Numbered from the stretch's first letter, positions 53,713-62,336 are shown. The stretch: 64,000 bases of DNA from Roseovarius azorensis (GCF_900109455.1 NZ_FOAG01000002.1:248001-312000), one strand, 5' to 3'. Notes: generated by a model from the letters alone, not told the origin. Numbers and translations are program-made.

Positions 53713-53736
53713 CAGCGCGCCCCTGCCAGCTTCACC
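53705..53736. repeat. 32-bp direct repeat, copy A (at hypothetical gene start)
   Basis: Identical over 32 bp to 53772-53803, offset 67 bp. Copy A includes the ATG of the 207-aa gene; copy B includes the real integrase stop. Read on the minus strand both hold GCGCGCTGATGGCTCG. Confidence 0.9.
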
Positions 53737-53771
53737 CATACTCAAGAAACGCCGCTGCTCTTGGCTCAAAT

Positions 53772-53803
53772 CGAGCCATCAGCGCGCCCCTGCCAGCTTC
53801 ACC
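53772..53803. repeat. 32-bp direct repeat, copy B (integrase 3' end)
   Basis: Second copy of the 53705-53736 sequence, spanning the last integrase codons (Leu-Ala-Gly-Ala-Arg-stop). The pair indicates a small tandem duplication between integrase and the next gene. Confidence 0.9.
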
Positions 53804-54972
53804 ACCTGCCCAGCGCCGCCGGTCACATGGTCGGCCCAGCGTTCAGCCAGCTTGCGCCGTTGTTCCAGAAAATCGGTTCTGCGATAGGCGCGCACCACGC
53901 CACCATCCACCACATGCGCCAGCATCGCCTCTGCGACTTCATGCGGGGCGTCGGTTGCTTCGGCCAGCCATGTGCGCAGGCTTGTGCGGAAGCCATGAGG
54001 GCGGGCTTCCAGCCCCCGCCGCTCCATGTGCCGCGAAAGCGTCATGTCGCTAATCACGCCTTGCTGATTGTTCGGAAACAGAAAGCCGTTGCGGGCGTGC
54101 GGGCGTGCAAGGTCGATGACGCGCAGGGCTTCACGCGACAGGGCCACGCGGAAAGCTTCGGTTGCGCCCTTGCGGCCCTTCATGGCGTCGGCTGGCACGG
54201 TCCACACGTCGCCTTCGATTTGGTCAAGCCGGATATGGCGCAGCGGGTTCGAGCGCACCCCGGTCAGGATTAGAAGCCGCAAGGCAAGATGCGTCGGGGT
54301 TGGTTCTTCAAGGCTGGCATAGAAGCCCGGCACATCAGCCCAAGCCATCGCGGGAATGTTCTTTGCCACATGCCGCGATTTCCCCAGCAGCGCCTTTGCC
54401 TTGTCGGTCGCTTGCAAATCCACATCAAGGCCCAGCGCCGCCGCATGTTTCAGCACGATTGAAAGCCGGTTCAATGCCTTCCGCGCCGTGTCGGCTTTGG
54501 TATGCCAGAGGGGGGCCAATGTGTCGCGAATGTCGCGTTGGTCAAGGTCAGTGACGGGCAACTTGCCCAGCTTTGGCAGAACGTGAAGGGTCAGGGGCGA
54601 AAGCCACCGCCCCGCCGTGCCATCGCCTTTCAATTCGGCTTTGCGGGCTTCGAAAGCATCAGCGGTCAGGATTGCCAGCGATATATCCTCGCGCCGCGCG
54701 GCCCGTTCCTCTTTCTCGCGTTCCTTCACCGGGTCACGGCCCGCCGCCGCCACATCGCGCCAGCGCCCGGCAATCTTGCGCGCTTCCGCCAGCCCGAGCG
54801 ATGGATAACCACCCAAGCCCATTTCGCGCCGCCGCCCGTGAACGGTCACGCGCAGCACCCATTGCGCCCCGCCATCTTCGCGCTGCACCAGCCACAGCCC
54901 GGCACCGTCGCAATGCTTGCCCACCGGAGGCGATTTCAGAAAGCCCGCCGTCAGTCTGTTTTTTGCCCGCAT
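53779..54972 (-). CDS. tyrosine-type site-specific integrase (DUF4102/P4-like)
   Basis: 397 residues. N-terminal DUF4102-type domain (GKHCDGAGLWLVQREDGGAQWVLRVTVHGRRREMGLGGYPSLGLAEARKIAGRWRDVAAAGRDPVKERE), a SAM-like core-binding domain, then the catalytic domain. Catalytic residues: Arg in LILTGVRSNPLRHIRLDQIE, the HGFRTSLRTW block (H-x-x-R), His of LAHVVDGG, and Tyr in RAYRRTDFLEQRRKL. It inserts the island into tRNA-Leu. It lies at the attR end, transcribed toward the island interior. Confidence 0.93.
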   Translation of the reverse strand: MRAKNRLTAGFLKSPPVGKHCDGAGLWLVQREDGGAQWVLRVTVHGRRREMGLGGYPSLGLAEARKIAGRWRDVAAAGRDPVKEREKEERAARREDISLAILTADAFEARKAELKGDGTAGRWLSPLTLHVLPKLGKLPVTDLDQRDIRDTLAPLWHTKADTARKALNRLSIVLKHAAALGLDVDLQATDKAKALLGKSRHVAKNIPAMAWADVPGFYASLEEPTPTHLALRLLILTGVRSNPLRHIRLDQIEGDVWTVPADAMKGRKGATEAFRVALSREALRVIDLARPHARNGFLFPNNQQGVISDMTLSRHMERRGLEARPHGFRTSLRTWLAEATDAPHEVAEAMLAHVVDGGVVRAYRRTDFLEQRRKLAERWADHVTGGAGQVVKLAGAR

Positions 54973-54975
54973 TTC

Positions 54976-55068
54976 GTATCCCCCTAAATATCCACCCTAA
55001 GCTAGTGGATAGGGCCGGACAAGGCAAGACACAGTTGGGCATGTTCACCCAAGTTTTAAGGGGGATAT
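54976..55068. repeat. arm-type site cluster at the right end
   Basis: GTATCCCCCT at 54976-54985 and, inverted, AAGGGGGATAT at 55058-55068. Between them TATCCAC/GTGGATA (54989-54995/55005-55011) forms a 7-bp inverted repeat. These lie between the integrase start and attR, where integrase arm sites and the int promoter are expected. Confidence 0.45.
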
Positions 55069-55114
55069 TGGCAAAAGCGGACAAATAAAAACACGTAAAA
55101 ACAATAGCTTGGTG

Positions 55115-55130
55115 CCTCTCCTGGGCACCA
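55115..55130 (+). repeat. attR core (16-bp direct repeat)
   Basis: Exact copy of the tRNA-Leu 3' end at 48155-48170. It marks the distal border of the island; flanking DNA from 55131 returns to chromosomal genes. Confidence 0.9.
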
Positions 55131-55229
55131 CCCCCCTTTCCTCAAGGGGCCGTGTTTCAATCCCGTCATGGTCCTTGCGCCCCGCCCGATGCACGAACGG
55201 GGCACATGCGATAGCGACGATCCGGCCCC

Positions 55230-56204
55230 TCAGAGCGTCAGGATCGTCGATCCGGTCGTCTGCCGCGCTTCCAGTGCGCGGTGCGCGTCGGCGATCCGTT
55301 CCAGAGGAAAGGTCTGCCCGATATTGACCTTGACCGCGCCGCTCTCGACCTTGTCGAAGAGATGGCGCGCCATGTCCTGACAGCGCGCGTGATCGGCGAG
55401 AAAGGTGAAAAGCGTGGTGCGCGTCAGCTTGAGCGATCCCTTGGCGGCCAGCGTCAGCAGGCTCACCGGCTCTACCGGGCCGGAGGCGTTGCCAAAGGAC
55501 ATCATCATCCCGAGCGGCTTGAGGCAATCCAGCGACGCCGTGAACGTGTCCTTGCCGACACCGTCCATCACCACATCGACGCCCGCACCGTTGGTCAGCG
55601 CCTTGACCTCGGCCACGAAATCCCTGTCACGATAGTTGATGCAGGCCGACGCGCCATTCTCCAGCGCAAGCCGACACTTTTCATCCGTCCCCGCCGTGCC
55701 GATCAGCGTGATCCCCTCGGACCGCGCCCATTGACAGGCCAGCAAACCGACCCCACCGGCGGCGGCATGAAAGAGCACCGTCTGACCCGCCTCCAGCGGC
55801 CAGACGCGGTGAAAGAGATATTCCACCGTCATCCCCTGCAACATGATCGAGGCCGCATCCTCGAACGAGATGTCATCCGGCAGGGGGCAGACCTGCGCGG
55901 CGGGCATGACGCGCGCCTCGCAATAGGCGCCCGGCGGTGTCGCGGCATAGGCGGCCCGGTCACCGGGTCTGAGATGCGTCACCCCCTCGCCCACGGCCTC
56001 GACGATGCCTGACGCCTCCATGCCAAGCGCATGCGGAAGCGACAGCGGATAAAGGCCGCTGCGTTGATATACGTCGATGAAATTCAGGCCGCAGGCCTTG
56101 TGTCGGATGCGGATCTCACCGGGGCCCGGTTCGCCCACGTCCAGATCAACCAGCTTCAACTCCTCAGGACCGCCTGCCTTTTCGATGATAACCGTGCGTG
56201 CCAT
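55230..56204 (-). CDS. NADPH:quinone oxidoreductase (QOR/zeta-crystallin family)
   Basis: 324 residues, zinc-free medium-chain reductase. HKACGLNFIDVYQRSGLYPLSLPHALGMEASGIVEAVGEGV at the N-terminus, the NADPH motif FHAAAGGVGLLACQWA, and the C-terminal IGQTFPLERIADAHRALEARQTTGSTILTL. It reduces quinones or other activated alkenes with NADPH. It was probably the native neighbour of tRNA-Leu before the island inserted. Confidence 0.9.
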   Translation of the reverse strand: MARTVIIEKAGGPEELKLVDLDVGEPGPGEIRIRHKACGLNFIDVYQRSGLYPLSLPHALGMEASGIVEAVGEGVTHLRPGDRAAYAATPPGAYCEARVMPAAQVCPLPDDISFEDAASIMLQGMTVEYLFHRVWPLEAGQTVLFHAAAGGVGLLACQWARSEGITLIGTAGTDEKCRLALENGASACINYRDRDFVAEVKALTNGAGVDVVMDGVGKDTFTASLDCLKPLGMMMSFGNASGPVEPVSLLTLAAKGSLKLTRTTLFTFLADHARCQDMARHLFDKVESGAVKVNIGQTFPLERIADAHRALEARQTTGSTILTL

Positions 56205-56637
56205 TTTCCTGCTCCCTGCGTTTCCGATGATACGGCTGTTGCCGACAAACTGTGCCGGAGGGGACTTAAATGCACAATCTCACGGAAGGCAATGCCGGGT
56301 CAGATCTGAGTGACGCTCAACCGTACCCCGTAACGTGCGGTCCGTCCCGTCCCTTGTGTTCGGGCGCGGAACCGCCTCTACCGCAAATTCCCTTATATTC
56401 GGTTGATGTCGTGTGACAGTTTGGATCACAAGTGACGAACTCTGGCGAAATCGGTCCTGCCACAGAGAATTCGCCCAAGGTGGTCAATCTTTCTTACCAA
56501 ATTGCTTGTCTTTGGTGCCGGAACGATTAACATCCGGTGGCATGGCGCATTGCATGGCTTCGAATCGCCTATGCGGCTATTCTCGGCACGCCATCCGAGT
56601 GTGACCTGACACTGAAATAAGGAATTGGGAGGAAATT
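56205..56637. other. intergenic region upstream of the TRAP operon
   Basis: 433 bp between divergent genes, presumably holding both promoters. The AAGGAATTGGGAGG stretch before 56638 is the dctP ribosome-binding site. A short plus-strand frame (56413-56604) has no RBS or family sequence and is not called. I see no riboswitch fold. A sigma-54-like TGGCA/TTGCA pair at 56538-56554 has the wrong spacing. Confidence 0.6.
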
Positions 56638-57768
56638 ATGACAGACAAGGCAAAACTGGACCGGCGGTCATTTTTGCGGCGTGCGGCGATTGCCGGCCCC
56701 GTTGCAGCAGCAGGCACGCTGGCCGCCCCGGCGGTGTTGGCGCAATCGCCAATCGTTGTGAAAATGCAGACATCCTGGCCTGCCTCGGATATCTGGATGG
56801 ACTTTGCACGCGAATACATCGACCGTGTTGAGCAGATGTCGGGTGGACGCATTCGTGTGGACCTGCTGCCGGCAGGTGCCGTCGTGGCAGCGTTCCAGGT
56901 GATGGATGCGGTCAATGACGGTGTGCTTGATGCCGCCCATACAGTTCCGGTCTACTGGTACGGCAAGCACAAGGGTGCATCGTTCTTTGGCACCGGACCC
57001 GTGTGGGGCGGCAATGCCAACACCATGCTGGGCTGGTTCTATCAGGGTGGCGGCGCGGAGCTCTATCGCGAACTGACTCAGGACATTCTCGGGCTCGATG
57101 TCTATGGCTTCATGGGCTTTCCGATGCCCGCGCAGCCCTTTGGCTGGTTCAAGAACGAGGTGAACACGGCTGCCGATCTGAACGGTTTCAAGTATCGCAC
57201 CGTTGGTCTTGCGGCCGACCTGCTGCAGGCGATGGGCATGTCGGTGGCCCAGCTTCCGGGCGGTGAAATCGTGCCCGCGATGGAACGCGGCGTGATTGAC
57301 GCCTTCGAGTTCAACAACCCCTCGTCGGACCTGCGCTTTGGCTCGCCCGACGTGGCGAAACACTACTACCTGTCGTCCTACCATCAGGCATCTGAGAGCT
57401 TCGAGTTTCTCTTCAATAAGGATTTCTTCGACGATCTCGACGAAGACCTGCAGGCAATCCTGAAGTATGGCGTCGAGGCCGCCTCGACGTCGAACACAGC
57501 GCTCTCGATGAAGGAATATTCCAACGACCTCGAGCGCATCGAGACAGAGTTCGGCGTCACCGTGCACCGCACCTCGCAGGATATCCTGTCGGCACAGCTC
57601 AAGGCCTGGGATCAGCTGATCGAAGATCTGAGCCAAGATGAATTCATGAAACGTGTCATGGACAGCCAGCGCGACTGGATCGAGAAAGTCGGTTACTATG
57701 AACTGATGAACTCGCCCGATCTGGCGCTGGCCTACAATCACTTCTTCCCCGGCAAGCTGAAGATGTAA
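56638..57768 (+). CDS. TRAP transporter substrate-binding protein (DctP family)
   Basis: 376 residues. Tat-type signal (DRRSFLRRAAIAGPVAAAGTLAAPAVLAQ). The mature part is of the DctP/TakP class: VVKMQTSWPASDIWMDFAREYIDRVEQMSGGRIRVDLLPAGAVV, then LGLDVYGFMGFPMPAQPFGWF and GVIDAFEFNNPSSDLRFGSPDVAKHYYLS. The Arg in FKYRTVGL sits where TRAP proteins bind the ligand carboxylate. Close relatives bind 2-oxo acids or aromatic/amide-bearing acids; the ligand here is unproven. First gene of the operon. Confidence 0.9.
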   Translation: MTDKAKLDRRSFLRRAAIAGPVAAAGTLAAPAVLAQSPIVVKMQTSWPASDIWMDFAREYIDRVEQMSGGRIRVDLLPAGAVVAAFQVMDAVNDGVLDAAHTVPVYWYGKHKGASFFGTGPVWGGNANTMLGWFYQGGGAELYRELTQDILGLDVYGFMGFPMPAQPFGWFKNEVNTAADLNGFKYRTVGLAADLLQAMGMSVAQLPGGEIVPAMERGVIDAFEFNNPSSDLRFGSPDVAKHYYLSSYHQASESFEFLFNKDFFDDLDEDLQAILKYGVEAASTSNTALSMKEYSNDLERIETEFGVTVHRTSQDILSAQLKAWDQLIEDLSQDEFMKRVMDSQRDWIEKVGYYELMNSPDLALAYNHFFPGKLKM

Positions 57769-57794
57769 AGGCGATCTGATCCAGACCGAACGAA

Positions 57795-57821
57795 GGCCCC
57801 GGCGCGAGTGTCGCCGGGGCC
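57795..57821 (+). terminator. 10-bp hairpin between dctP- and dctQ-like genes
   Basis: GGCCCCGGCG, loop CGAGTGT, CGCCGGGGCC; perfect stem 26 bp after the dctP stop and 25 bp before the dctQ start. No T-run. Likely an intercistronic stabilising/attenuating hairpin, as in the two Pot operons of this window. Confidence 0.65.
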
Positions 57822-57846
57822 GATTTCCAACTAATAGGGGGCTAGA

Positions 57847-58431
57847 TTGATTGGGTTCATTCGCTTTGCCGACAACCTGTCGGCGTGGTTCGGCAAGGGC
57901 TTTGCCTGGCTGATCGTCCTGATGGCGGTGGGCACCGGGTATGAGGTGGTCGTGCGCTATGTCTTCAACAGCCCGACCGCATGGGCGCTGGATGTGTCAT
58001 TCATCATGTACGGCACGCTGTTCATGATGGGCGGCGCCTACACCCTGTCACGCGGCGGGCATGTGCGGGGCGACTTTCTCTATCGTCTGTGGCAGCCGCG
58101 TAATCAGGCCAAGGTCGATCTCGCGCTATATATCCTGTTCTTCTTTCCCGGCGTGACCGCGCTGATTTTCACAGGCTGGAAGTATGCCGCGCGGTCCTGG
58201 TCCTATGGAGAAGTATCGGTCAACAGCCCAGCCGGTGTGCCGATCTACCAGTTCAAGACCGTGCTTGTGGCCGCCGGGCTATTGCTGTTCATTCAGGGCA
58301 TGGCCCAGGTTTGCCGCTGCCTTCTGGCGATGCGCACCAATGAATGGCTGCCCGCCGATGAAGACGTGTTCGAGACAGAAGATCTTCTGATGAAAAAGGC
58401 CGCAGAGGCCGAAAAGGACGCCCATCCATGA
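57847..58431 (+). CDS. TRAP transporter small permease (DctQ)
   Basis: 194 residues, four membrane helices (FAWLIVLMAVGTGYEVVVRYVF; VSFIMYGTLFMMGGAYTLSRGGHVRGDF; VDLALYILFFFPGVTALIFTGWKYA; FKTVLVAAGLLLFIQGMAQVCRCLLA) with the DctQ motif GGAYTLSRGGHVRGDFLY. The start is a TTG at 57847 with AGGGGG about 6 nt upstream. It links the binding protein to DctM. Stop overlaps the dctM ATG. Confidence 0.88.
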   Translation: MIGFIRFADNLSAWFGKGFAWLIVLMAVGTGYEVVVRYVFNSPTAWALDVSFIMYGTLFMMGGAYTLSRGGHVRGDFLYRLWQPRNQAKVDLALYILFFFPGVTALIFTGWKYAARSWSYGEVSVNSPAGVPIYQFKTVLVAAGLLLFIQGMAQVCRCLLAMRTNEWLPADEDVFETEDLLMKKAAEAEKDAHP

Positions 58432-59846
58432 CCGATCCTCAAGTCGCCCTGATGATGCTGGGCCTGTTCCTGATTTTTGTCTTTCTTGGCTTTCCGATTG
58501 CATTCACGCTCATGGCGATGGGGATCGGTTTCGGCTATTATGCCTATTTCGATGCGCGCCGCATGTGGCGCAGCTTTGACCGGCTGGCGGAGGAGGCCGG
58601 TTCCTGGGATCAGATCAGCCTCTGGCTTCAGGGGTTTTTCAACAATCGAATATTCGATCTCTTCATAAACCAGACCTATACGGTGATGTCGAACGAGGTT
58701 CTGACCGCCGTTCCGCTGTTTCTCTTCATGGGCTATATCGTAGAACGCGCCAATATCGTGGACCGTCTGTTCTCGACGCTGAATGTTGCGGCCAAGAACA
58801 TGCCGGGATCCATGGGCGTCGCGGCGCTGATCACCTGCGCGCTCTTTGCCACGGCCACGGGCATCGTGGGTGCGGTGGTGACGCTGATGGGACTTCTCGC
58901 GCTGCCTGCGATGCTCAAGGCGCGGTATAACCCTTCGTTTGCCAGCGGCATCATTTGCGCGGGCGGCACGCTGGGCATTCTGATCCCACCGTCGATCATG
59001 CTGATCGTCTATGCGGCGGCCTCGGGTGTGTCCATCGTACGGCTTTATGCGGCGGCGCTCCTGCCCGGCCTGACGCTTGTGGGGCTTTATCTGGTTTACG
59101 TGATCGGGAGGTCGATCCTGCAGCCTTCGGTTGCGCCACGGCCCTCGAAGGAAGAGGTGCCGGATGTGCCTGCGCTCAGGCTTCTGTTCATGATCTTCAC
59201 ATCCTTCGTGCCTCTGGCCTTTCTGATCCTCGCGGTTCTGGGTTCGATCCTCTTTGGTCTTGCAACCCCCACCGAAGCGGCCTCGATCGGGGCGCTTGGC
59301 GGGATTTTCCTGGCCTTCGTCTATCGCGCGATGACATGGCAGCGGATGCGTGAGAGCGTCTATCTGACGGTGCGGACGACGGCGATGGTGTGCTGGCTCT
59401 TCGTTGGTTCCTATACCTTCTCGGCGGTGTTCTCGTACCTGGGTGGCGAACACGTGATTTCCGAGTTCGTCCAGAGCCTCAATCTCAGCCCGCTGATGTT
59501 CCTCCTGCTGGCACAGCTGATCATCTTCCTGCTGGGCTGGCCGCTGGAATGGTCCGAGATCATCATCATCTTCGTGCCGATCTTTCTGCCGCTCCTACAG
59601 TTCTTCCAGATCGACCCGTTGTTCTTTGGTATCCTGGTGGCGCTCAACCTGCAGACCAGTTTCCTGACGCCACCAATGGCAATGTCGGCCTATTATCTCA
59701 AGGGAATCGCGCCGCCAGAAATCAAGCTGACGCAGATATTCTCAGGCGTGATGCCGTTCCTGCTCTGCGTCTTCATCTCGATGGCGCTGATGTACATCTA
59801 CCCGCAGATCGTGTTCTATCTGCCAGAGTTGATGTATGGCAGGTAA
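58428..59846 (+). CDS. TRAP transporter large permease (DctM)
   Basis: 472 residues, about twelve membrane helices. DctM landmarks: LFLFMGYIVERANIVDRLF, ALITCALFATATGIVGAVVTLMGLLALPAMLKARYNPSFASGIICAGGTLGILIPPSIMLIVYA and FGLATPTEAASIGALGG. It forms the ion-coupled channel of the transporter. ATGA overlap with dctQ; its last 11 bp overlap the amidase start. Confidence 0.92.
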   Translation: MTDPQVALMMLGLFLIFVFLGFPIAFTLMAMGIGFGYYAYFDARRMWRSFDRLAEEAGSWDQISLWLQGFFNNRIFDLFINQTYTVMSNEVLTAVPLFLFMGYIVERANIVDRLFSTLNVAAKNMPGSMGVAALITCALFATATGIVGAVVTLMGLLALPAMLKARYNPSFASGIICAGGTLGILIPPSIMLIVYAAASGVSIVRLYAAALLPGLTLVGLYLVYVIGRSILQPSVAPRPSKEEVPDVPALRLLFMIFTSFVPLAFLILAVLGSILFGLATPTEAASIGALGGIFLAFVYRAMTWQRMRESVYLTVRTTAMVCWLFVGSYTFSAVFSYLGGEHVISEFVQSLNLSPLMFLLLAQLIIFLLGWPLEWSEIIIIFVPIFLPLLQFFQIDPLFFGILVALNLQTSFLTPPMAMSAYYLKGIAPPEIKLTQIFSGVMPFLLCVFISMALMYIYPQIVFYLPELMYGR

Positions 59847-61179
59847 GGTCGACATCCTGACGCTGGACGCCTGCGCGCTGCGTGAGCGTCTGGCAAACGG
59901 CGCGCTCACCGCGCTTGAACTGGCCGAGGCCTGTATCGCGCGCATAGCGGCGCGCGATCCGGAAATCCGGGCGTGGGCATGGTTCGACGCCGATTTCGCC
60001 CGACAACAGGCCCGGGCGCTGGATGCGCACCGGCAGGCCGGACGCGCCATCGGACCGCTGCATGGCCTGCCCGTGGCGTTGAAGGACGTCATAGATACCG
60101 CCAAGATCCCGACCGAGAACGGCTGTCCGCTGGATCAGGGTCGCGTGCCGGTCAAGGATGCGGCAATCGTGTCAAGGCTCAAGGCGGCGGGCGCCGTGAT
60201 CATGGGCAAGACCGTCACGACAGAACTGGCCTATATGCAGGCCGGCGAGACGCGCAACCCCCACAATCCGGCGCATACGCCCGGCGGCTCGTCGTCCGGC
60301 TCTGCGGCGGCGGTGGCTGACGGTATGGTGCCGCTCGCAGTGGGCACGCAGACGGGAGGATCGGTGATCCGGCCCGCGTCCTATTGTGGCGTCGCCGGGT
60401 TCAAGCCCAGCTTTGGCGCGATTCCGCGCTCGGGTGTCCTGATGCAGTCACCGACGCTGGACACGGTCGGGGTCTTTGCCCGCACCGCTGCCGATGCCGC
60501 GCTGCTGGCAGAGGTGCTTTTTGGCCACGATGCCGGCGATCCGGCGACATCGCCGGAACCTGTACCGCCGCTCTTGCGGCTGGCCACCTCCGCGCCGCCG
60601 CTCAGGCCGGTCTTTGCCTTTGTCAGGCCCCCCGGATGGGATGCTGCCGATCCGCAACTGCACGCCGCATTCGACGAACTCGTCGAAGCGCTGGGCGATC
60701 AGGTATTCGAGGTTCCGCTGCCGAACGCCTTTGATCAGGCGGCCGAGATTCGCGAGCGGATCAATTTCGCGGAAATGGCGCGGTATTATTATCGCTACGC
60801 ACGGGAATTGGATGCGCTCGGGACCCGCACGCAAGAGGCGCTGACCAAGGGCAACGCTATCCTGGCGCGCGATTATCTGGCGGCGCTTGACTGGCCCGAT
60901 GTGCTCTATGCCGGGCTGGGCGAGATATTCGAGCGCTGCGATGCAATCCTCTGCCCCGCCGCCACCGGACCCGCGCCCGAGGGGCTGGAATTTACCGGCA
61001 ACGCCATCTTCAACGGGCTCTGGACGTTGACCGGCACGCCTGCGGTGACGGTGCCCGCGTTTACCGCTGAGAACGGACTACCGATGGGCGTGCAGATGGT
61101 CGCCGCGCGCGGCAATGACGCGCGGCTTCTTCGGACTGCAAACTGGTTTCAGAACTGGCTGGCTGAGGCCGGGAATTGA
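59836..61179 (+). CDS. amidase (amidase signature family)
   Basis: 447 residues with the Ser-cisSer-Lys triad region: Lys in GLPVALKDVIDTAKIPTENG, GGSSSGSAAAVADGMVPLAVGTQTGGSVIRPASYCG. It hydrolyses an amide to acid plus ammonia. The 11-bp overlap with dctM implies the imported compound, or a derivative, is the substrate. GatA is unlikely because gatB/gatC are absent and the length is short. Confidence 0.9.
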   Translation: MAGKVDILTLDACALRERLANGALTALELAEACIARIAARDPEIRAWAWFDADFARQQARALDAHRQAGRAIGPLHGLPVALKDVIDTAKIPTENGCPLDQGRVPVKDAAIVSRLKAAGAVIMGKTVTTELAYMQAGETRNPHNPAHTPGGSSSGSAAAVADGMVPLAVGTQTGGSVIRPASYCGVAGFKPSFGAIPRSGVLMQSPTLDTVGVFARTAADAALLAEVLFGHDAGDPATSPEPVPPLLRLATSAPPLRPVFAFVRPPGWDAADPQLHAAFDELVEALGDQVFEVPLPNAFDQAAEIRERINFAEMARYYYRYARELDALGTRTQEALTKGNAILARDYLAALDWPDVLYAGLGEIFERCDAILCPAATGPAPEGLEFTGNAIFNGLWTLTGTPAVTVPAFTAENGLPMGVQMVAARGNDARLLRTANWFQNWLAEAGN

Positions 61180-61194
61180 GAAAAGGATGATGAC

Positions 61195-61353
61195 ATGAAC
61201 AGGCTCCTGGCAGTTTTCGCATTCGCGGTCCTCGCCGCGTTCCTTTATATACTTGCCAACAAGATCGGATCGCTTGATCTGTGGGTTGTGGTCCTGTTCA
61301 CGGCATCTCTGGCGGGTTATGATTTCGTGACCTCCAGCAAGAACAAGGACTGA
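61195..61353 (+). CDS. 52-aa small membrane protein in TRAP/amidase operon
   Basis: 52 residues starting MNRLLAVFAFAVLAAFLYIL, two predicted membrane helices (residues about 3-20 and 27-43) separated by ANKIGSLD, ending TSSKNKD. AAAGGA lies 9-14 nt upstream of the ATG, and it is 15 bp after the amidase and 1 bp before the dehydrogenase. Spacing and composition support a real gene. Function unknown; a small accessory of the transporter is possible. Confidence 0.65.
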   Translation: MNRLLAVFAFAVLAAFLYILANKIGSLDLWVVVLFTASLAGYDFVTSSKNKD

Positions 61354-61354
61354 T

Positions 61355-62320
61355 ATGCCGGATCGGCCCGTTATCTGGATTCCCCGCCGTCTGTCGGACG
61401 CGACACTCGAACGGGCGCGACGTGATTATGATGTCATCCTGAACGAGAACGACACCCCCGGCAGCGCCGATGAGATCGTGGCGATGAGTGCAAAGGTGGA
61501 CGGGATGATCCCCTGTCACTCGGAGCATTTCAGCGCTGACGTCGTTGCGCGGCTGGATCCCCGCCTCAGGATCGTGGCCAACCATTCGGTCGGAGTGGAT
61601 CATTGTGATCTGGCGGCGCTCAGGAAGACCGGGATCGTCGTCACCAACACGCCGGATGTTCTGTCGGATGCCACGGCAGAGATCGCGATGCTCCTGATGC
61701 TGGGCGCGGCGCGACATGCGGTGCGTGGTGACAGGATTGTTCGACAGGGACAGTGGGACAGCTGGTCGCCTTCCTTCATGGTGGGCAAACAAGTGACCGG
61801 GGCGCGTCTGGGCATTGTCGGGATGGGCCGGGTGGGCCGGGCCTTCGCCGCCAAGGCGCGGGGGTTCGATATGGAGATCCACTATCACAACCGCAGCCGC
61901 CTGCGCCCCGAGGATGAGGCAGGCGCCGTGTTTCACGAGGATGTGGACAGCCTACTGGAAATCTCGGATTTCCTGTCGCTGCATTGTCCCGCCACGCCCG
62001 AGACGCGGCAGTTCCTGAATGCCGACCGCATCGCACGCCTGCCGAGGGGCGCGGTTGTGGTCAACACGGCACGCGGCGCGCTGGTCGATGAACCCGCACT
62101 TCTGGCGGGAATAGAGTCAGGCCATCTGGCGGCGGCGGGCCTTGATTGCTTTGCGGTCGAACCGGGCGGCAATCCCGCCTTTGCCAGCCACGAAAACATC
62201 TTCATGCTGCCGCATATCGGCAGTGCCACCCGCACCACCCGTGATGCCATGGGATTTCGCGCGCTCGACAATCTCGATGCGTTCTTTGCCGGGAAAGATC
62301 CCCACGACCGGCTGGTCTGA
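61355..62320 (+). CDS. D-2-hydroxyacid dehydrogenase (glyoxylate/hydroxypyruvate reductase-like)
   Basis: 321 residues. NAD(P) motif GIVGMGRVGRAFAAKARGFDMEIHYHNRS, catalytic Arg in VVNTARGALVDEPAL, Glu/His in MLPHIGSATRTTRDAMG, and N-terminal LRIVANHSVGVDHCDLAALRKTGIVVTNTPDVLSDATAE. HYHNRS (Arg after the beta-2 strand) favours NADPH. It interconverts 2-oxo and D-2-hydroxy acids such as glyoxylate/glycolate. Last gene of the TRAP operon; convergent with mdoH. Confidence 0.88.
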   Translation: MPDRPVIWIPRRLSDATLERARRDYDVILNENDTPGSADEIVAMSAKVDGMIPCHSEHFSADVVARLDPRLRIVANHSVGVDHCDLAALRKTGIVVTNTPDVLSDATAEIAMLLMLGAARHAVRGDRIVRQGQWDSWSPSFMVGKQVTGARLGIVGMGRVGRAFAAKARGFDMEIHYHNRSRLRPEDEAGAVFHEDVDSLLEISDFLSLHCPATPETRQFLNADRIARLPRGAVVVNTARGALVDEPALLAGIESGHLAAAGLDCFAVEPGGNPAFASHENIFMLPHIGSATRTTRDAMGFRALDNLDAFFAGKDPHDRLV

Positions 62321-62336
62321 ACAAGCGTCGTCGCGC

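Noticed and set aside
53705-53803. Possible CRISPR repeat-spacer unit
   Set aside because: Only two copies of the 32-bp repeat with a 35-bp gap, one of them the coding end of integrase. No further units or cas genes.
56538-56554. Sigma-54-like promoter (TGGCA ... TTGCA) upstream of dctP
   Set aside because: The GG to GC spacing is one base longer than the fixed -24/-12 spacing, and no enhancer-binding regulator gene is adjacent.
56413-56604. 63-codon plus-strand frame in the TRAP upstream region
   Set aside because: No ribosome-binding site, no recognisable protein features, and it overlaps the expected promoter region.
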